From Gammaproteobacteria bacterium (GTDB taxonomy: Bacteria > Pseudomonadota > Gammaproteobacteria > GCA-001735895), in NCBI GenBank assembly GCA_018669845.1, contig JABHSO010000005.1, positions 1 through 64,000 of the forward strand: 64,000 bases of DNA, in the 5' to 3' direction. The position numbers and the translations under genes were made by a program. The notes beneath the pieces were generated by a model. The model was not told where the DNA came from. It made no database searches and worked only from the letters and a program-made list of their open reading frames with translations. Positions 26,784-35,863 of the stretch are shown piece by piece (positions within the stretch are counted from its first letter, which is position 1; each line of letters starts with the position of its first letter).

Positions 26784-28568
26784 GTGAGAAATTATTTTGT
26801 CTTATTTAGCCTGTTAATTACTTTTCCAACACTGGGAAATGCTACTGTTTCTATTGCTGAAGTAAATCAGGCTACCCGACATCTGGATTTAACCCCCCAT
26901 ATACAAGTGTTTATTGATAATGAACATGCTTATAGCATTGAAGATATTATAAATAACGAAAAGCTGGAATTTATTGATTTAACAGAATCAGGCAATAGTT
27001 TTGGCTTTAGTAAATCAGTTTACTGGATAAAATTTTCTATTATTGTAGCTGAGCCTTTGCAGAAAGCTTTACTCTTGGAATATAAATATCCCTTGCTTGA
27101 TAAGCTAACCTTCTTTTTTCCGGATAGTTCTGGAAATTTAAAAAAAACTACTACGGGTGATAGCTTACCGTTTATAAAAAGAGAACTTGATTACAGAAGT
27201 TATCTGTTCCATTTATACCCTGTCACCGGGCAGCAGCAAACCTATTATATGCGCCTGGAAACAGAAGGTTCAATGCAGATACCTGTTTCTTTGTGGGTAG
27301 CTTCTGACTTTATTGAGCATGTTGATTTCGTCAATATTTCAATCGGAATTTACTATGGAATTATGATGTTACTGATCTTTGTAGCATTTGTTGCCTTTTT
27401 ATTTTTACGAAATGTTTTATACCTCTATTACTCGCTCTATCTATTAAGTTTTTTGATGTTTCAATTTTCAGTAGATGGTTTTAGTTATCAGTATCTTTGG
27501 CCTGACTTACCTCAATGGACTAGTCGAGCAACCGTTTTTTTCATTGGCACGAGTGTTTTCTTCGCAATGTTATTTACTGGTAGCTTTCTTCGAATATGGA
27601 ATTATCATCAGTATATTAAATGGTTATTTTTTCTGACAATGGGCCTGGCCATAGTCAGTATGTTTTTGAGTGTGTTTGGTAATTATGCTTTTGCAGTAAA
27701 ACTAGCTGCTTTTACAGGTGTATTAATACCCCCTGTTATATTACTAGGATCTTTTAGTTCAATTAAAAAAGGTTACAAACCGGCACTGATTTTACTTTCT
27801 GGCTGGAGTATCTATCTAATCGGTGTATATATTTCCGGGCTCGTTTACTTAGGGTTGATTGAAAGTTATTTCTTTACTCGTAACTCTGTTCAATTGGCTT
27901 CAGTAGTTGAGGTTTTATTATTAGGTTATGCTTTGATAGAACAGGTTAGAGTATTAAACAGGGATAAAGAGTCTGCCACAGTTTCTGCAAATAAATATTT
28001 ACGGCAATTAAATGAAGGGCTTGAATCTCAGGTGGCAGAACGTACCAGAGAATTAAAAGAAAAAAATGATCTACTCAGTGATCTGGCTTTGCATGATAGT
28101 ATGACTGGTCTGCTGAATCATAATGCTTCCATTAAACAGCTCAAAATAATGACTTCAACTGCTCTTCGTTATGAACGTGATTTAGCTGTTGTAATGATTG
28201 ATATTGATCACTTTAAGCAAATTAATGATCAATACGGTCATCCTGCCGGTGATACCGTGATTGTAGCAATTGCAAATATTCTTAAGAATTCATTGAGAGA
28301 ATCAGATGGTTGTGGCCGTTATGGAGGAGAAGAGTTTATATTGCTTTTACCGGAAACACAGGGTGAATATGCACTTGAGCTTGCAGAGAGTATTCGATTG
28401 AAAATAATGGAAATTAAAATTGATGAAGTTGATGAGAAACAGTTATCTGCCAGCTTTGGAATAGCTGCATTTGATAGGGAAAATTCAACAGCTGATATAA
28501 TTTGTGATGCAGACAAAGCACTTTATAAAGCAAAGGAAAATGGTCGCAACCAGGTTGTCCTGTTATAA
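26784..28568 (+). CDS. 7TM-DISM diguanylate cyclase
   Basis: 594 residues. Signal peptide (to about residue 20), a periplasmic 7TMR-DISM extracellular domain (about 25-170), seven transmembrane helices (about 185-395), a coiled-coil linker (LNEGLESQVAERTRELKEKN) and a GGDEF domain with an active GGEEF motif near residue 514. The I-site RxxD (RESD) is present five residues upstream. It should make c-di-GMP in response to a periplasmic, perhaps carbohydrate-like, ligand. Start is a GTG with a weak RBS; the signal peptide supports it. Confidence 0.88.
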   Translation: MRNYFVLFSLLITFPTLGNATVSIAEVNQATRHLDLTPHIQVFIDNEHAYSIEDIINNEKLEFIDLTESGNSFGFSKSVYWIKFSIIVAEPLQKALLLEYKYPLLDKLTFFFPDSSGNLKKTTTGDSLPFIKRELDYRSYLFHLYPVTGQQQTYYMRLETEGSMQIPVSLWVASDFIEHVDFVNISIGIYYGIMMLLIFVAFVAFLFLRNVLYLYYSLYLLSFLMFQFSVDGFSYQYLWPDLPQWTSRATVFFIGTSVFFAMLFTGSFLRIWNYHQYIKWLFFLTMGLAIVSMFLSVFGNYAFAVKLAAFTGVLIPPVILLGSFSSIKKGYKPALILLSGWSIYLIGVYISGLVYLGLIESYFFTRNSVQLASVVEVLLLGYALIEQVRVLNRDKESATVSANKYLRQLNEGLESQVAERTRELKEKNDLLSDLALHDSMTGLLNHNASIKQLKIMTSTALRYERDLAVVMIDIDHFKQINDQYGHPAGDTVIVAIANILKNSLRESDGCGRYGGEEFILLLPETQGEYALELAESIRLKIMEIKIDEVDEKQLSASFGIAAFDRENSTADIICDADKALYKAKENGRNQVVLL

Positions 28569-28575
28569 CCTGAAA

Positions 28576-29334
28576 TTAAAAATAAAATGCAGCAGCACTG
28601 CCGCATAAAGTCATGATAAAAAGGAACCACTTTAAAGTTTCAGCTTTCGCTTTTATGGCAAGCTTTACGCCGTGATGTGCGCCTAACATCATGGTCGATG
28701 CCAGTATCAACCCGGGAATCCAGGCGACCTGATCGCGTAAAATAAATACAAACAATGCAATGCTGGTAAAGCCTAACGTACACACCAGTTTCAGAGCGTT
28801 TGATTTAATCAGATCATATCTTAAGGTGCCGGCTAAAGCGATAATTAGTACAAATCCGACGCCTGCCTGTACAAAGCTACCATACAGACCGGACAAAAAT
28901 AACATCATCCAGGAAGAGGGGGTCTGACTAACTCTATTTGGAATGGTGCCAGGCTCAGGCATGACGATGGAAGGTCTAATCAGAATTATTAAAGACAAAC
29001 TGATCATGGTTGTTAGCAGTATGGGTTTAAGATAGGTAACAGGTGCATAGGAAGCAGCCAGAGCACCTATGATGCCGCCAACTGTTAATGGGATGAAAAT
29101 ACCTTTGATATCAGTTAAAGGCAGTTCTCCGTGACCGTGAAATGCCTTAGCTCCCCAGATTGCCTGTAGGAAAACCCCCACTCTATTAGTCGCATTTGCA
29201 ACATCGGCGGGTAAACCCAAAATCATTAATGCAGGTAAAGTCAGGTTTGAGCCACCTCCGGCCAGTGTATTAATAATGCCGGCAATATAACCCAGAATTA
29301 ATAAAACTGTGATTTGAAAAAATTCAAATTCCAT
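28576..29334 (-). CDS. TauE/SafE family anion permease (TSUP)
   Basis: 252 residues, about seven or eight hydrophobic helices, with the family pattern GYIAGIINTLAGGGSNLTLP at the N-terminus and a repeated GLYGSFVQAGVGF in the second half. Members export sulfite, sulfoacetate or other sulfur-containing organic anions, or import such compounds; the substrate here is unknown. Convergent with the upstream cyclase gene, only 7 bp apart, and followed in its own upstream region by a half copy of the family A repeat. Confidence 0.88.
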   Translation of the reverse strand: MEFEFFQITVLLILGYIAGIINTLAGGGSNLTLPALMILGLPADVANATNRVGVFLQAIWGAKAFHGHGELPLTDIKGIFIPLTVGGIIGALAASYAPVTYLKPILLTTMISLSLIILIRPSIVMPEPGTIPNRVSQTPSSWMMLFLSGLYGSFVQAGVGFVLIIALAGTLRYDLIKSNALKLVCTLGFTSIALFVFILRDQVAWIPGLILASTMMLGAHHGVKLAIKAKAETLKWFLFIMTLCGSAAAFYF

Positions 29335-29369
29335 TGTTAATCAATCGTTGTGTCCAATATTTAACGTTG

Positions 29370-29390
29370 GGTGTGCACGGCACACTCTAC
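29370..29390. repeat. Family A repeat, degenerate half copy
   Basis: GGTGTGCACGGCACACTCTAC corresponds to the right arm of the full elements (GGTGCGCACGGCGCACCCTAC). No left arm is recognisable. It lies between the TauE/SafE gene and the HDOD-GAF gene. Confidence 0.65.
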
Positions 29391-29411
29391 AAGTTGCTGG
29401 TAAGCAGTCTC

Positions 29412-30917
29412 TTATCTTTTAGCAATAATTGTCAATGCTTTACCGGTTAAAGAAACTAATTGTTTAAATTGAAGAAAGGTATTTTCATCGATTGGCGTGG
29501 TAGATTGGCTACGATCGGCATAAATAATACCGATTGGCTTTTCAGCTATAAAAAGTGACATAGCCAGAAAATCTGATGTCATTATGTTGGCCAATAAACT
29601 TTTTGGAATGATGTGTTCATATTTTTTAAAATTACTTTTATTAATCCATATAGCCTGAGGTTTATTAAGTAAAATTTTGAGTAAACCTGCTTTTGATACT
29701 TCTATCTGATATTGTCTAAAAGGAGCTTCTTTCTCCAGGCCAACAGACATTCTGTTGAGTAATTTTTGTTTGTTTTTGGCAAGCAGTAACAAGCTAACCT
29801 TACTCAGGGAAAAGTCTTTATGTATGCCATTCAGGCAGCAGTTTAAGATAGTAGACTGAGATGTACTGTGCTGTTTTACAAGTTGCTTCATGCGGTTGAA
29901 AATATCGTCTTCTTTTACCGTTTTTTTCGCTGGTTTATCTTTGATAGAAATTTGATCTGGTTTTATTTGGTCAGATTGAACAGGTTTTTTATCTATTGCC
30001 GGTTTTACGCTTGTTGTTTGTTTAAGGGCTGCAGGGAAATCTTCCGGTGGAGGTGTCCAGGCTTTATCCTGTATTAAGATGAGACGACTTGCTGCTTGCC
30101 ATGCATCTGGAATAATAGATTTTCTTGCTTCCATGATGGAGATTTGATGGAATTTTGCAGTAACCATATCGACAGGTTGCTGTAAAAAATCTGCAAATTG
30201 CTGGAAGCTTTCCTGTTGATTTTTTGTGTACCATCCGTGTTCACTCTGATGACAGAGTTTTGCGATAAAATACAGCAGCTTTTCTTTTTGATCATTACTG
30301 TTTTTATGCGGTTGAGAGTTAATAATGATTTCTGGCAGATTTAACTGCTGGCATAAAACTTCAGTTAATTGCGGGAAACTGAAACCAAAATGTTTTGCTT
30401 CATCCCCATATGAACTACCTGAACAGACATAATTTAAATAGTGATCAAAGTCGTAAACACAACACAGTGCTTCACCTGCATAAGTTAATAATGCGCATGC
30501 TGTTAATTGATCAATATTCGGATAACCATTTTCACTAGCCCATTCGGCTACCTGTACTTCATTGTGGTAACTGCGGCTCATGATCTGACGAAAAAGAAAT
30601 AACTGGTGAGGTTTGTCCAGTATGTTTTTGGCTACGCTAAACTCTTTCAATAGAGTATGGGTTACCTGGTCTCCTAATAGCGCAATCCCTGATTTTGTCG
30701 ATGAGACAATCTCCCTGCCAGTGTTACCACCTCGATTGGCATTAACCTTTTTCAGAATTGCCAGTGATAATCCGGGGTCGGTTGCGGTAAAAGAAACTAT
30801 ATCCTGAGATCTATTTTCCTGTTCCAGTAACTCAATAATTTCATGATGAGTATGATTGATTGCAGGGATGGTGTCAGAGTGGTTTTGTAGCCAGTTTTGT
30901 GCCTTTGAAATTGACAT
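29412..30917 (-). CDS. HDOD domain protein with C-terminal GAF-like domain
   Basis: 501 residues. The N-terminal half is an HDOD domain (TDPGLSLAILKKVNA, STKSGIALLG, and an ALLTYAGEALCCVY segment in the place of the usual HD-like helix). A charged Lys/Asp/Gln linker (about 285-340) follows, and the last 160 residues look like a GAF-type sensor ending in LIAEKPIGIIYADRSQ. HDOD proteins act in signalling but are not phosphodiesterases. The gene precedes PilZ in the opposite order of transcription (it is downstream of PilZ by 21 bp), so it ends the pomA-pomB-pilZ unit. Confidence 0.8.
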   Translation of the reverse strand: MSISKAQNWLQNHSDTIPAINHTHHEIIELLEQENRSQDIVSFTATDPGLSLAILKKVNANRGGNTGREIVSSTKSGIALLGDQVTHTLLKEFSVAKNILDKPHQLFLFRQIMSRSYHNEVQVAEWASENGYPNIDQLTACALLTYAGEALCCVYDFDHYLNYVCSGSSYGDEAKHFGFSFPQLTEVLCQQLNLPEIIINSQPHKNSNDQKEKLLYFIAKLCHQSEHGWYTKNQQESFQQFADFLQQPVDMVTAKFHQISIMEARKSIIPDAWQAASRLILIQDKAWTPPPEDFPAALKQTTSVKPAIDKKPVQSDQIKPDQISIKDKPAKKTVKEDDIFNRMKQLVKQHSTSQSTILNCCLNGIHKDFSLSKVSLLLLAKNKQKLLNRMSVGLEKEAPFRQYQIEVSKAGLLKILLNKPQAIWINKSNFKKYEHIIPKSLLANIMTSDFLAMSLFIAEKPIGIIYADRSQSTTPIDENTFLQFKQLVSLTGKALTIIAKR

Positions 30918-30938
30918 ATGACTATTAGCTATTCTGGC

Positions 30939-31514
30939 TTAGGTGTTTTCTTCAAATCTGGCTGCACCCAGTGACTTCAACTGTTTTCGGTGCACATGTT
31001 TTACCAGTAGCTCGCGATCAGCTTCGTGAATGTGTTCGAAATCCAGAGAAATTGTATATTTATCCTGATTGTTGTCCTGGTGGTTGCACTCGATGACTTT
31101 GGCAAAAGTTACTATTTTTTGCTGACTGGGTAAAAGGAGTAAATTTAACTCAACAATATCGCCCACATTGACCTGTTCATCAGAAATAAAAGATATGCCC
31201 TGCGCACTGATGTTTACAGGTATTTCTCTAGTGGAAAAGTTATCTTCATCGGTTAAAATTTTATCTGTTAACAGGTCTAGTTGTTCCTGTAATACTGATA
31301 AATAACGCCCTAATTCAGGCATTTTATTTTTTATGTGCTGTAGGTCTGCCTGGTGCTGTTCGAGTTTGAAGTTGAACTCATTTCTCAGAGAAAACTGGTG
31401 CTGATCATTCCAGAAGCTCTCCAGTCTTTGTTCAAGCTCCTGCTTTTCTATAACCTGAGATTTAAGACCTACTATGTCTTCTATTCTAAAAAAACGTCGA
31501 CGCTCGTCGCTCAT
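30939..31514 (-). CDS. PilZ domain protein encoded with the flagellar stators
   Basis: 191 residues. The PilZ c-di-GMP-binding signature is divided between an N-terminal RRRFFR (residues 5-10) and a later NISAQGISF near residue 100; a coiled-coil-like region lies between. The gene begins 2 bp after the pomB stop. PilZ proteins such as YcgR brake flagella by acting at the motor; co-transcription with pomAB suggests a motility role for this one, but direct binding to the stator is inference. Confidence 0.85.
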   Translation of the reverse strand: MSDERRRFFRIEDIVGLKSQVIEKQELEQRLESFWNDQHQFSLRNEFNFKLEQHQADLQHIKNKMPELGRYLSVLQEQLDLLTDKILTDEDNFSTREIPVNISAQGISFISDEQVNVGDIVELNLLLLPSQQKIVTFAKVIECNHQDNNQDKYTISLDFEHIHEADRELLVKHVHRKQLKSLGAARFEENT

Positions 31515-31516
31515 AA

Positions 31517-32416
31517 TTATTGTTCCTGTACAAAATCTACGTTATTAGCAGGTGAATCCATCATGATAGATTCTGTATTACCATGTAATACGCTGATTTC
31601 TACTCTGCGGTTTTGTGCCCTGTTTTCCCAGCTATCGTTAGGAACCAGTGGCTGGTTGTCTGAGTGAGCTCTAATTTCCATACGTTCAGGGTCTATATCA
31701 CCTTGCTGTATAAAAAAATGTACCACAGTGGCTGCGCGTTTAGCAGAAAGATCCCAGTTGGATCGAAACTGTTTAGTTTCTATAGGAATATCGTCAGTAT
31801 GACCTGAGATTATGAATAGACCATCACGTTGATTTAATACGGCAGCTATTTGTTTGAGTATAGGTTCAAATTCGGATTTAAGACTCGCTTTACCTGAACC
31901 AAATGAGCCCTTTTCCCTGATCCGAATTAATACTCTATCTGCAAAGGCTTCGATTTCAAGCAGTCCGTCGCCAATGGCTTCTGCCAGCTCTTTCTGTAAT
32001 TCTTCGGCTTCTTCTTTTGCCATTTGTTCGGCATGTTGAGCGGCTATGGCTTCAGCTTCTGCTAGTGATTGATCATTACGGCTGGTGGAATCGGTGTAGT
32101 CCAGGTTTGTTTTAGTATCATCTGTGGTTTTTTCCCGCATAATTTCTAGCGGTGTAATTTCAATCGGTTTTCCTGGGCTGTATTGCTGGGCTATTACACT
32201 GGTACCTTTGGGTATCTCTGTGGCTTTGACATCACGCTGCACACCAAATGCATTTTTCATTGCACCGGCGACCTGTTTGTACTTCAGTACGTCCATCTCG
32301 GCAAAAGATAATAACAGTACAAAAAAGCACATTAACAGTGACATTAAATCTGCGAAGGTGGCAAGCCAGGGTGGCAGACCTTCTTCACAGACTGGACATT
32401 CGCATTCTTCACTCAT
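31517..32416 (-). CDS. pomB: Sodium-type flagellar stator protein PomB (MotB family)
   Basis: 299 residues. A short N-terminus with three cysteines (CECPVC) precedes the single transmembrane helix, which has the ion-binding Asp23 in TFADLMSLLMCFFVLLLSFA, a pattern close to Vibrio PomB. A long periplasmic linker leads to an OmpA-like peptidoglycan-binding domain (NWDLSAKRAATVVHFF, NRRVEISV). It anchors the stator to the wall. Downstream of pomA by 14 bp. Confidence 0.93.
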   Translation of the reverse strand: MSEECECPVCEEGLPPWLATFADLMSLLMCFFVLLLSFAEMDVLKYKQVAGAMKNAFGVQRDVKATEIPKGTSVIAQQYSPGKPIEITPLEIMREKTTDDTKTNLDYTDSTSRNDQSLAEAEAIAAQHAEQMAKEEAEELQKELAEAIGDGLLEIEAFADRVLIRIREKGSFGSGKASLKSEFEPILKQIAAVLNQRDGLFIISGHTDDIPIETKQFRSNWDLSAKRAATVVHFFIQQGDIDPERMEIRAHSDNQPLVPNDSWENRAQNRRVEISVLHGNTESIMMDSPANNVDFVQEQ

Positions 32417-32430
32417 GATTTATCTTCCGA

Positions 32431-33186
32431 TCAATCATCTGTTGGACGTTTGTTTTCGGGTAGGAACGCATTCAGTAATTGCTGCATAACACGTGGATTG
32501 GTTCCGTCCTGAATAGAGGATATAGATTCCAGTATCAGTGACTTGTTAAGTTTTTCCGATTCTGCGATTAGAATTAGTTTTTCAGAGAGTGGAGAAGCAA
32601 AAGCATTCGCAATGACTGCACCGTATAAAGTCGTTAAAAGAGCAACGGCCATAGCGGGACCAATGGCAGCAGGGTCGCTCATATTGGCTAACATTTGAAC
32701 TAGACCGATGAGTGTACCAATCATACCCATTGCTGGAGCATATACCGCCATGGCTTTAAACATATCGGCACCCTTGGCATGTCGTTGAATGGTCAGGTTG
32801 ATATCTTTGGACAGTAAATTGTTAACAATTTCAGGGGAATGGCCATCGATGCACAGGCCAATGCCTTTTTCCAGAAAGCTATTACTTATTTCACGACCTT
32901 CCAGAGCGAGCAGGCCTTCTTTTCGGGCTATATTAGCCATTTCAACAGCTTCTTCGATGAGTGTGGCAGGGTTATCCATTTTATACATGAATCCTTTCAT
33001 GCCGACTTTAAACGAACCTAAAAAGTCAGCCAGAGTCACTCTCATCAATGTTGCACCCAATGTACCACCTACAACAACTAAAATAGAAGGTACGTTTACA
33101 AAAATGATGAATGGGCCTCCCATCATAATGGAAGAGGCAATGATACCGAAGGCGAGGATAATACCGACCAGACTTGCTATATCCAC
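32431..33186 (-). CDS. pomA: Sodium-type flagellar stator protein PomA (MotA family)
   Basis: 251 residues with four transmembrane helices and a cytoplasmic loop between helices 2 and 3 that carries charged residues for torque generation. APAMGMIGTLIGLVQML and GPAMAVALLTTLYGAV are the conserved third and fourth helix segments; length and sequence resemble Vibrio PomA. Start is a GTG with AGGAG ten bases upstream. First gene of the pomA-pomB-pilZ-HDOD unit, divergent from hemN. Sodium dependence is inferred from resemblance and not shown. Confidence 0.93.
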   Translation of the reverse strand: MDIASLVGIILAFGIIASSIMMGGPFIIFVNVPSILVVVGGTLGATLMRVTLADFLGSFKVGMKGFMYKMDNPATLIEEAVEMANIARKEGLLALEGREISNSFLEKGIGLCIDGHSPEIVNNLLSKDINLTIQRHAKGADMFKAMAVYAPAMGMIGTLIGLVQMLANMSDPAAIGPAMAVALLTTLYGAVIANAFASPLSEKLILIAESEKLNKSLILESISSIQDGTNPRVMQQLLNAFLPENKRPTDD

Positions 33187-33395
33187 TTTTTAGAAGCTCC
33201 TGAATAGAAATTTGTTTTTTTAGATTGTAGTAGATTTTTTGAGGGAATTGGAATTATTCTTGCTACTTAGGTTTATTTTTTCTGACTTAGCTCATGGAGG
33301 GAACTAAATTAGTTATTTTGGTCTATATTTTTAGTTTTATTAAATTTGATCGTTAGTTTTAATAGTTTGATAGATGTTTACGAAGCCGGTTAATT

Positions 33396-33436
33396 TTGAC
33401 TTAAGTCATTTTTCATTGAGCATTATCTCCTACAAT
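33396..33436 (+). promoter_or_regulatory. FNR/ANR-type box and -10 element of the hemN promoter
   Basis: TTGAC-TTAA-GTCAT (33396-33409) contains a perfect 12-bp palindrome TGACTTAAGTCA and fits the ANR/FixK-type consensus TTGAT-N4-GTCAA at eight of ten. A -10 TACAAT lies at 33431-33436, giving a predicted start near 33443, 40.5 bp from the box centre. The rest of the 292-bp pomA-hemN spacer shows no other clear element. Confidence 0.7.
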
Positions 33437-33478
33437 AACTTGCTTTAATTACCGCTAAATTCAGGAAAATACATCATT

Positions 33479-34858
33479 ATGGTGCATAAGTTAGATTTTG
33501 ATCCGGGTCTGATCAAGAAATATGATAAATCAGGGCCGCGTTATACTTCTTATCCAACTGCACCTCAGTTTTCTACTGAGTACACTGCCGATACATTAAA
33601 AAGCTGTATCGAACGGAGTAATAGAGAAATTATTCCAGCTCCGTTATCGCTGTATATCCATATTCCTTACTGTGACACGATTTGCTATTACTGTGCATGT
33701 AACAAAATTATCACCAAAAATCATACAGTAAGTAACGAATACCTTGATTTGCTTGAAGCTGAAATGCAAATGATTTCACCCTTGTTCGACAAGGATAGAG
33801 AGCTTGAGCAATTGCACCTCGGTGGGGGCACGCCAACATTCCTAAATGATGAGGAATTGATGGATTTGATTCGTCGTATTGAAGATAATTTCACGTTTGC
33901 AAAAGATTGTGAAATGTCGATCGAGATTGATCCACGTAAGGTATCCAATGAAACTCTGGAGTTACTGACCAATATCGGTTTTAACCGGATAAGTCTGGGT
34001 GTGCAGGATTTTGATGAGAAGGTTCAGCTAGCTGTAAACCGGGTTCAAAGTTATGAATTAGTGCGTGATCGACTGGAAACTTGCAGAAGGTTAAATATTA
34101 AATCTATTAATATGGATTTGATTTATGGCTTACCTTTTCAGTCAGTTGAAACTTTTGAGCGAACGCTTGATAAAGTAATTGAACTAAGGCCTGACCGGCT
34201 GTCAATTTTTAATTATGCTCATTTACCTGAACGTTTTAAACCGCAGAGAAGAATCAATGATGAAGATTTACCTACTCCTGCAGAGAAGTTAAAAATCTTT
34301 GAACTAACCATGAATAAGCTGCAGGAAGCAGGTTATGTTTATATTGGCATGGATCATTTTGCTCTGGAGGATGATTCAATGGTGAAAGCTCAGCAGGAAG
34401 GCTCTTTGCAGAGAAATTTTCAGGGGTATTCAACACATGCGCATACTGACCTGGTAGCCATAGGCGTGAGTTCCATCGGTTCTATATTCGATAGTTACAG
34501 TCAGAATAGTAGTAATATTGATGATTACCGGGAAATGGTATTGGCTGGTAAATTACCGATTGTTCGAGGGCTCGTGATGAATAATGATGATTTGTTACGA
34601 AAGCAGGTAATCAATCAGTTGATCTGTCATTTCGATCTGGAGATTACGAAATTTGAAGAGCAATGGAATATAGACTTTAAAGAGTATTTTAAATCAGAAA
34701 TGAAGCAACTGGATCTGATGGTAGAAGATGGACTGGTAAAGGTTGATGAAAAGTCTATCAAGGTTGAAACAAGAGGGCGCTTGTTAATTAGAAATATCTG
34801 TATGGTATTTGATAATTACCTTAAAGATAATGTGGTTAAGTTTTCCAAAGTTATATAG
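33479..34858 (+). CDS. hemN: Oxygen-independent coproporphyrinogen III oxidase
   Basis: 459 residues, typical HemN length. Radical SAM cluster motif CDTICYYCAC (Cys65, Cys69, Cys72; Cys74 is the extra conserved cysteine of HemN). Conserved LHLGGGTPT and the C-terminal HemN domain are present. It converts coproporphyrinogen III to protoporphyrinogen IX using S-adenosylmethionine without oxygen. RBS AGGAAA precedes the ATG. Location beside fnr and cco genes, with its own FNR-type box, is typical of microaerobic haem supply. Confidence 0.96.
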   Translation: MVHKLDFDPGLIKKYDKSGPRYTSYPTAPQFSTEYTADTLKSCIERSNREIIPAPLSLYIHIPYCDTICYYCACNKIITKNHTVSNEYLDLLEAEMQMISPLFDKDRELEQLHLGGGTPTFLNDEELMDLIRRIEDNFTFAKDCEMSIEIDPRKVSNETLELLTNIGFNRISLGVQDFDEKVQLAVNRVQSYELVRDRLETCRRLNIKSINMDLIYGLPFQSVETFERTLDKVIELRPDRLSIFNYAHLPERFKPQRRINDEDLPTPAEKLKIFELTMNKLQEAGYVYIGMDHFALEDDSMVKAQQEGSLQRNFQGYSTHAHTDLVAIGVSSIGSIFDSYSQNSSNIDDYREMVLAGKLPIVRGLVMNNDDLLRKQVINQLICHFDLEITKFEEQWNIDFKEYFKSEMKQLDLMVEDGLVKVDEKSIKVETRGRLLIRNICMVFDNYLKDNVVKFSKVI

Positions 34859-34919
34859 ATTTTATTTTGCGCAGAAAACTATAACTGCGCATTTTAGCTA
34901 AAGATCTGGTGTGGAAAAA

Positions 34920-35672
34920 CTAGGGTTGGCCAGAATCTTCGCAGTTAGCAACCATCTCATTTAGTTTGTCAATATCAATGATATCAACCTGTTTACGGTT
35001 GATTTTCACCACTCCCTTTTCCTGAAAAGACTTAAACAAGCGACTGACGGTTTCCACTGCAATACCCAGATAGCCTGCAATGTCATGACGTGACATGGGT
35101 AGCATAAAGCTGGTAGCTGAAAAGCCACGGCGTTTAAATCGACTAGAGATGCTTAATAAAAAGGTGGCGAGACGTTCATGAGCCGTTTGCTGACCCAGTA
35201 ATAGCAAATGCGCATGATCACAGTTCATTTCATGGCCTAATAAATGACAAACCTGATGACGCAGTTCCGGCATTTCTGCACATAGCTGGTCTAACTGGTC
35301 ATAGGGTAAAACACAATAGGAAGTGTTTTCCATGGTTGTGGCATAACAACGTTGTTTGGAATTTTCCAGACCATCAAGACCAAAGACTTCTCCTGGAAGG
35401 TGAAAACCTAGAATTTGCTGCTCACCTGTTTTTTTGGTTAGATAAGTTTTAACTCCGCCGGAACGAACAGCGTAAAAACCTACAAATTTATCACCTGGTT
35501 GGTATATTTGAACGTTATGAGCAAGATTTCTCGGGCGCTCAATGTAATCATCCAATACATCCATTTCTTTAGCATTCAGACCCCTTGGCAAGCACAATTC
35601 TGACAGGCTGCAGGATTCACAGCTTACTTTGAGTTGCTTGGTAAGCTGAACTTGGTTCATGAGTTTTTGCAT
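34920..35672 (-). CDS. fnr: FNR/ANR-family oxygen-sensing transcription regulator
   Basis: 250 residues. The N-terminal cluster ligands CESCSLSELC (Cys18, Cys21, Cys27) have the exact FNR spacing; the fourth ligand is the Cys in TSYCVLPYDQL. A cAMP-receptor-like beta roll, dimer helix and C-terminal helix-turn-helix follow, with the recognition residues ETVSR (E..SR as in E. coli FNR), predicting binding to TTGAT-N4-ATCAA. It loses its 4Fe-4S cluster on exposure to oxygen. It is divergent from ccoN and convergent with hemN. Matching sites occur upstream of several genes in this window. Confidence 0.95.
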   Translation of the reverse strand: MQKLMNQVQLTKQLKVSCESCSLSELCLPRGLNAKEMDVLDDYIERPRNLAHNVQIYQPGDKFVGFYAVRSGGVKTYLTKKTGEQQILGFHLPGEVFGLDGLENSKQRCYATTMENTSYCVLPYDQLDQLCAEMPELRHQVCHLLGHEMNCDHAHLLLLGQQTAHERLATFLLSISSRFKRRGFSATSFMLPMSRHDIAGYLGIAVETVSRLFKSFQEKGVVKINRKQVDIIDIDKLNEMVANCEDSGQP

Positions 35673-35781
35673 AATGGGTCAATTAAATATCTGGCCAAAG
35701 TTTTAACAACTGAAACGCTTTTTTGCTTCAGTAAACGTGTATTAAGGTTTGATTATATACGACTTATAAAAAATATGTCAC

Positions 35782-35795
35782 TTGATCCATGTCAT
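35782..35795 (+). promoter_or_regulatory. FNR/ANR-type box upstream of ccoN
   Basis: TTGAT-CCAT-GTCAT matches the ANR/FixK-type consensus TTGAT-N4-GTCAA at nine of ten positions. A class II start would fall near 35830, with only a poor -10 (CACACT, 35818-35823), so the promoter call is weaker than for nifJ, hemN and the hydrogenase. It lies in the 191-bp fnr-ccoN spacer and might also serve fnr. Confidence 0.6.
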
Positions 35796-35863
35796 TTTAT
35801 CAGATGCGACAAAACGTCACACTCTTTTCCGCTTAAATTTCAATTCTAACATGAGGCCATTTA

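Noticed and set aside
33187-33395. Possible flagellar sigma-28 promoter for pomA
   Set aside because: A TAAACCT...GAATAA arrangement on the minus strand is too far from the TAAAGTTT-N11-GCCGATAA consensus to claim.
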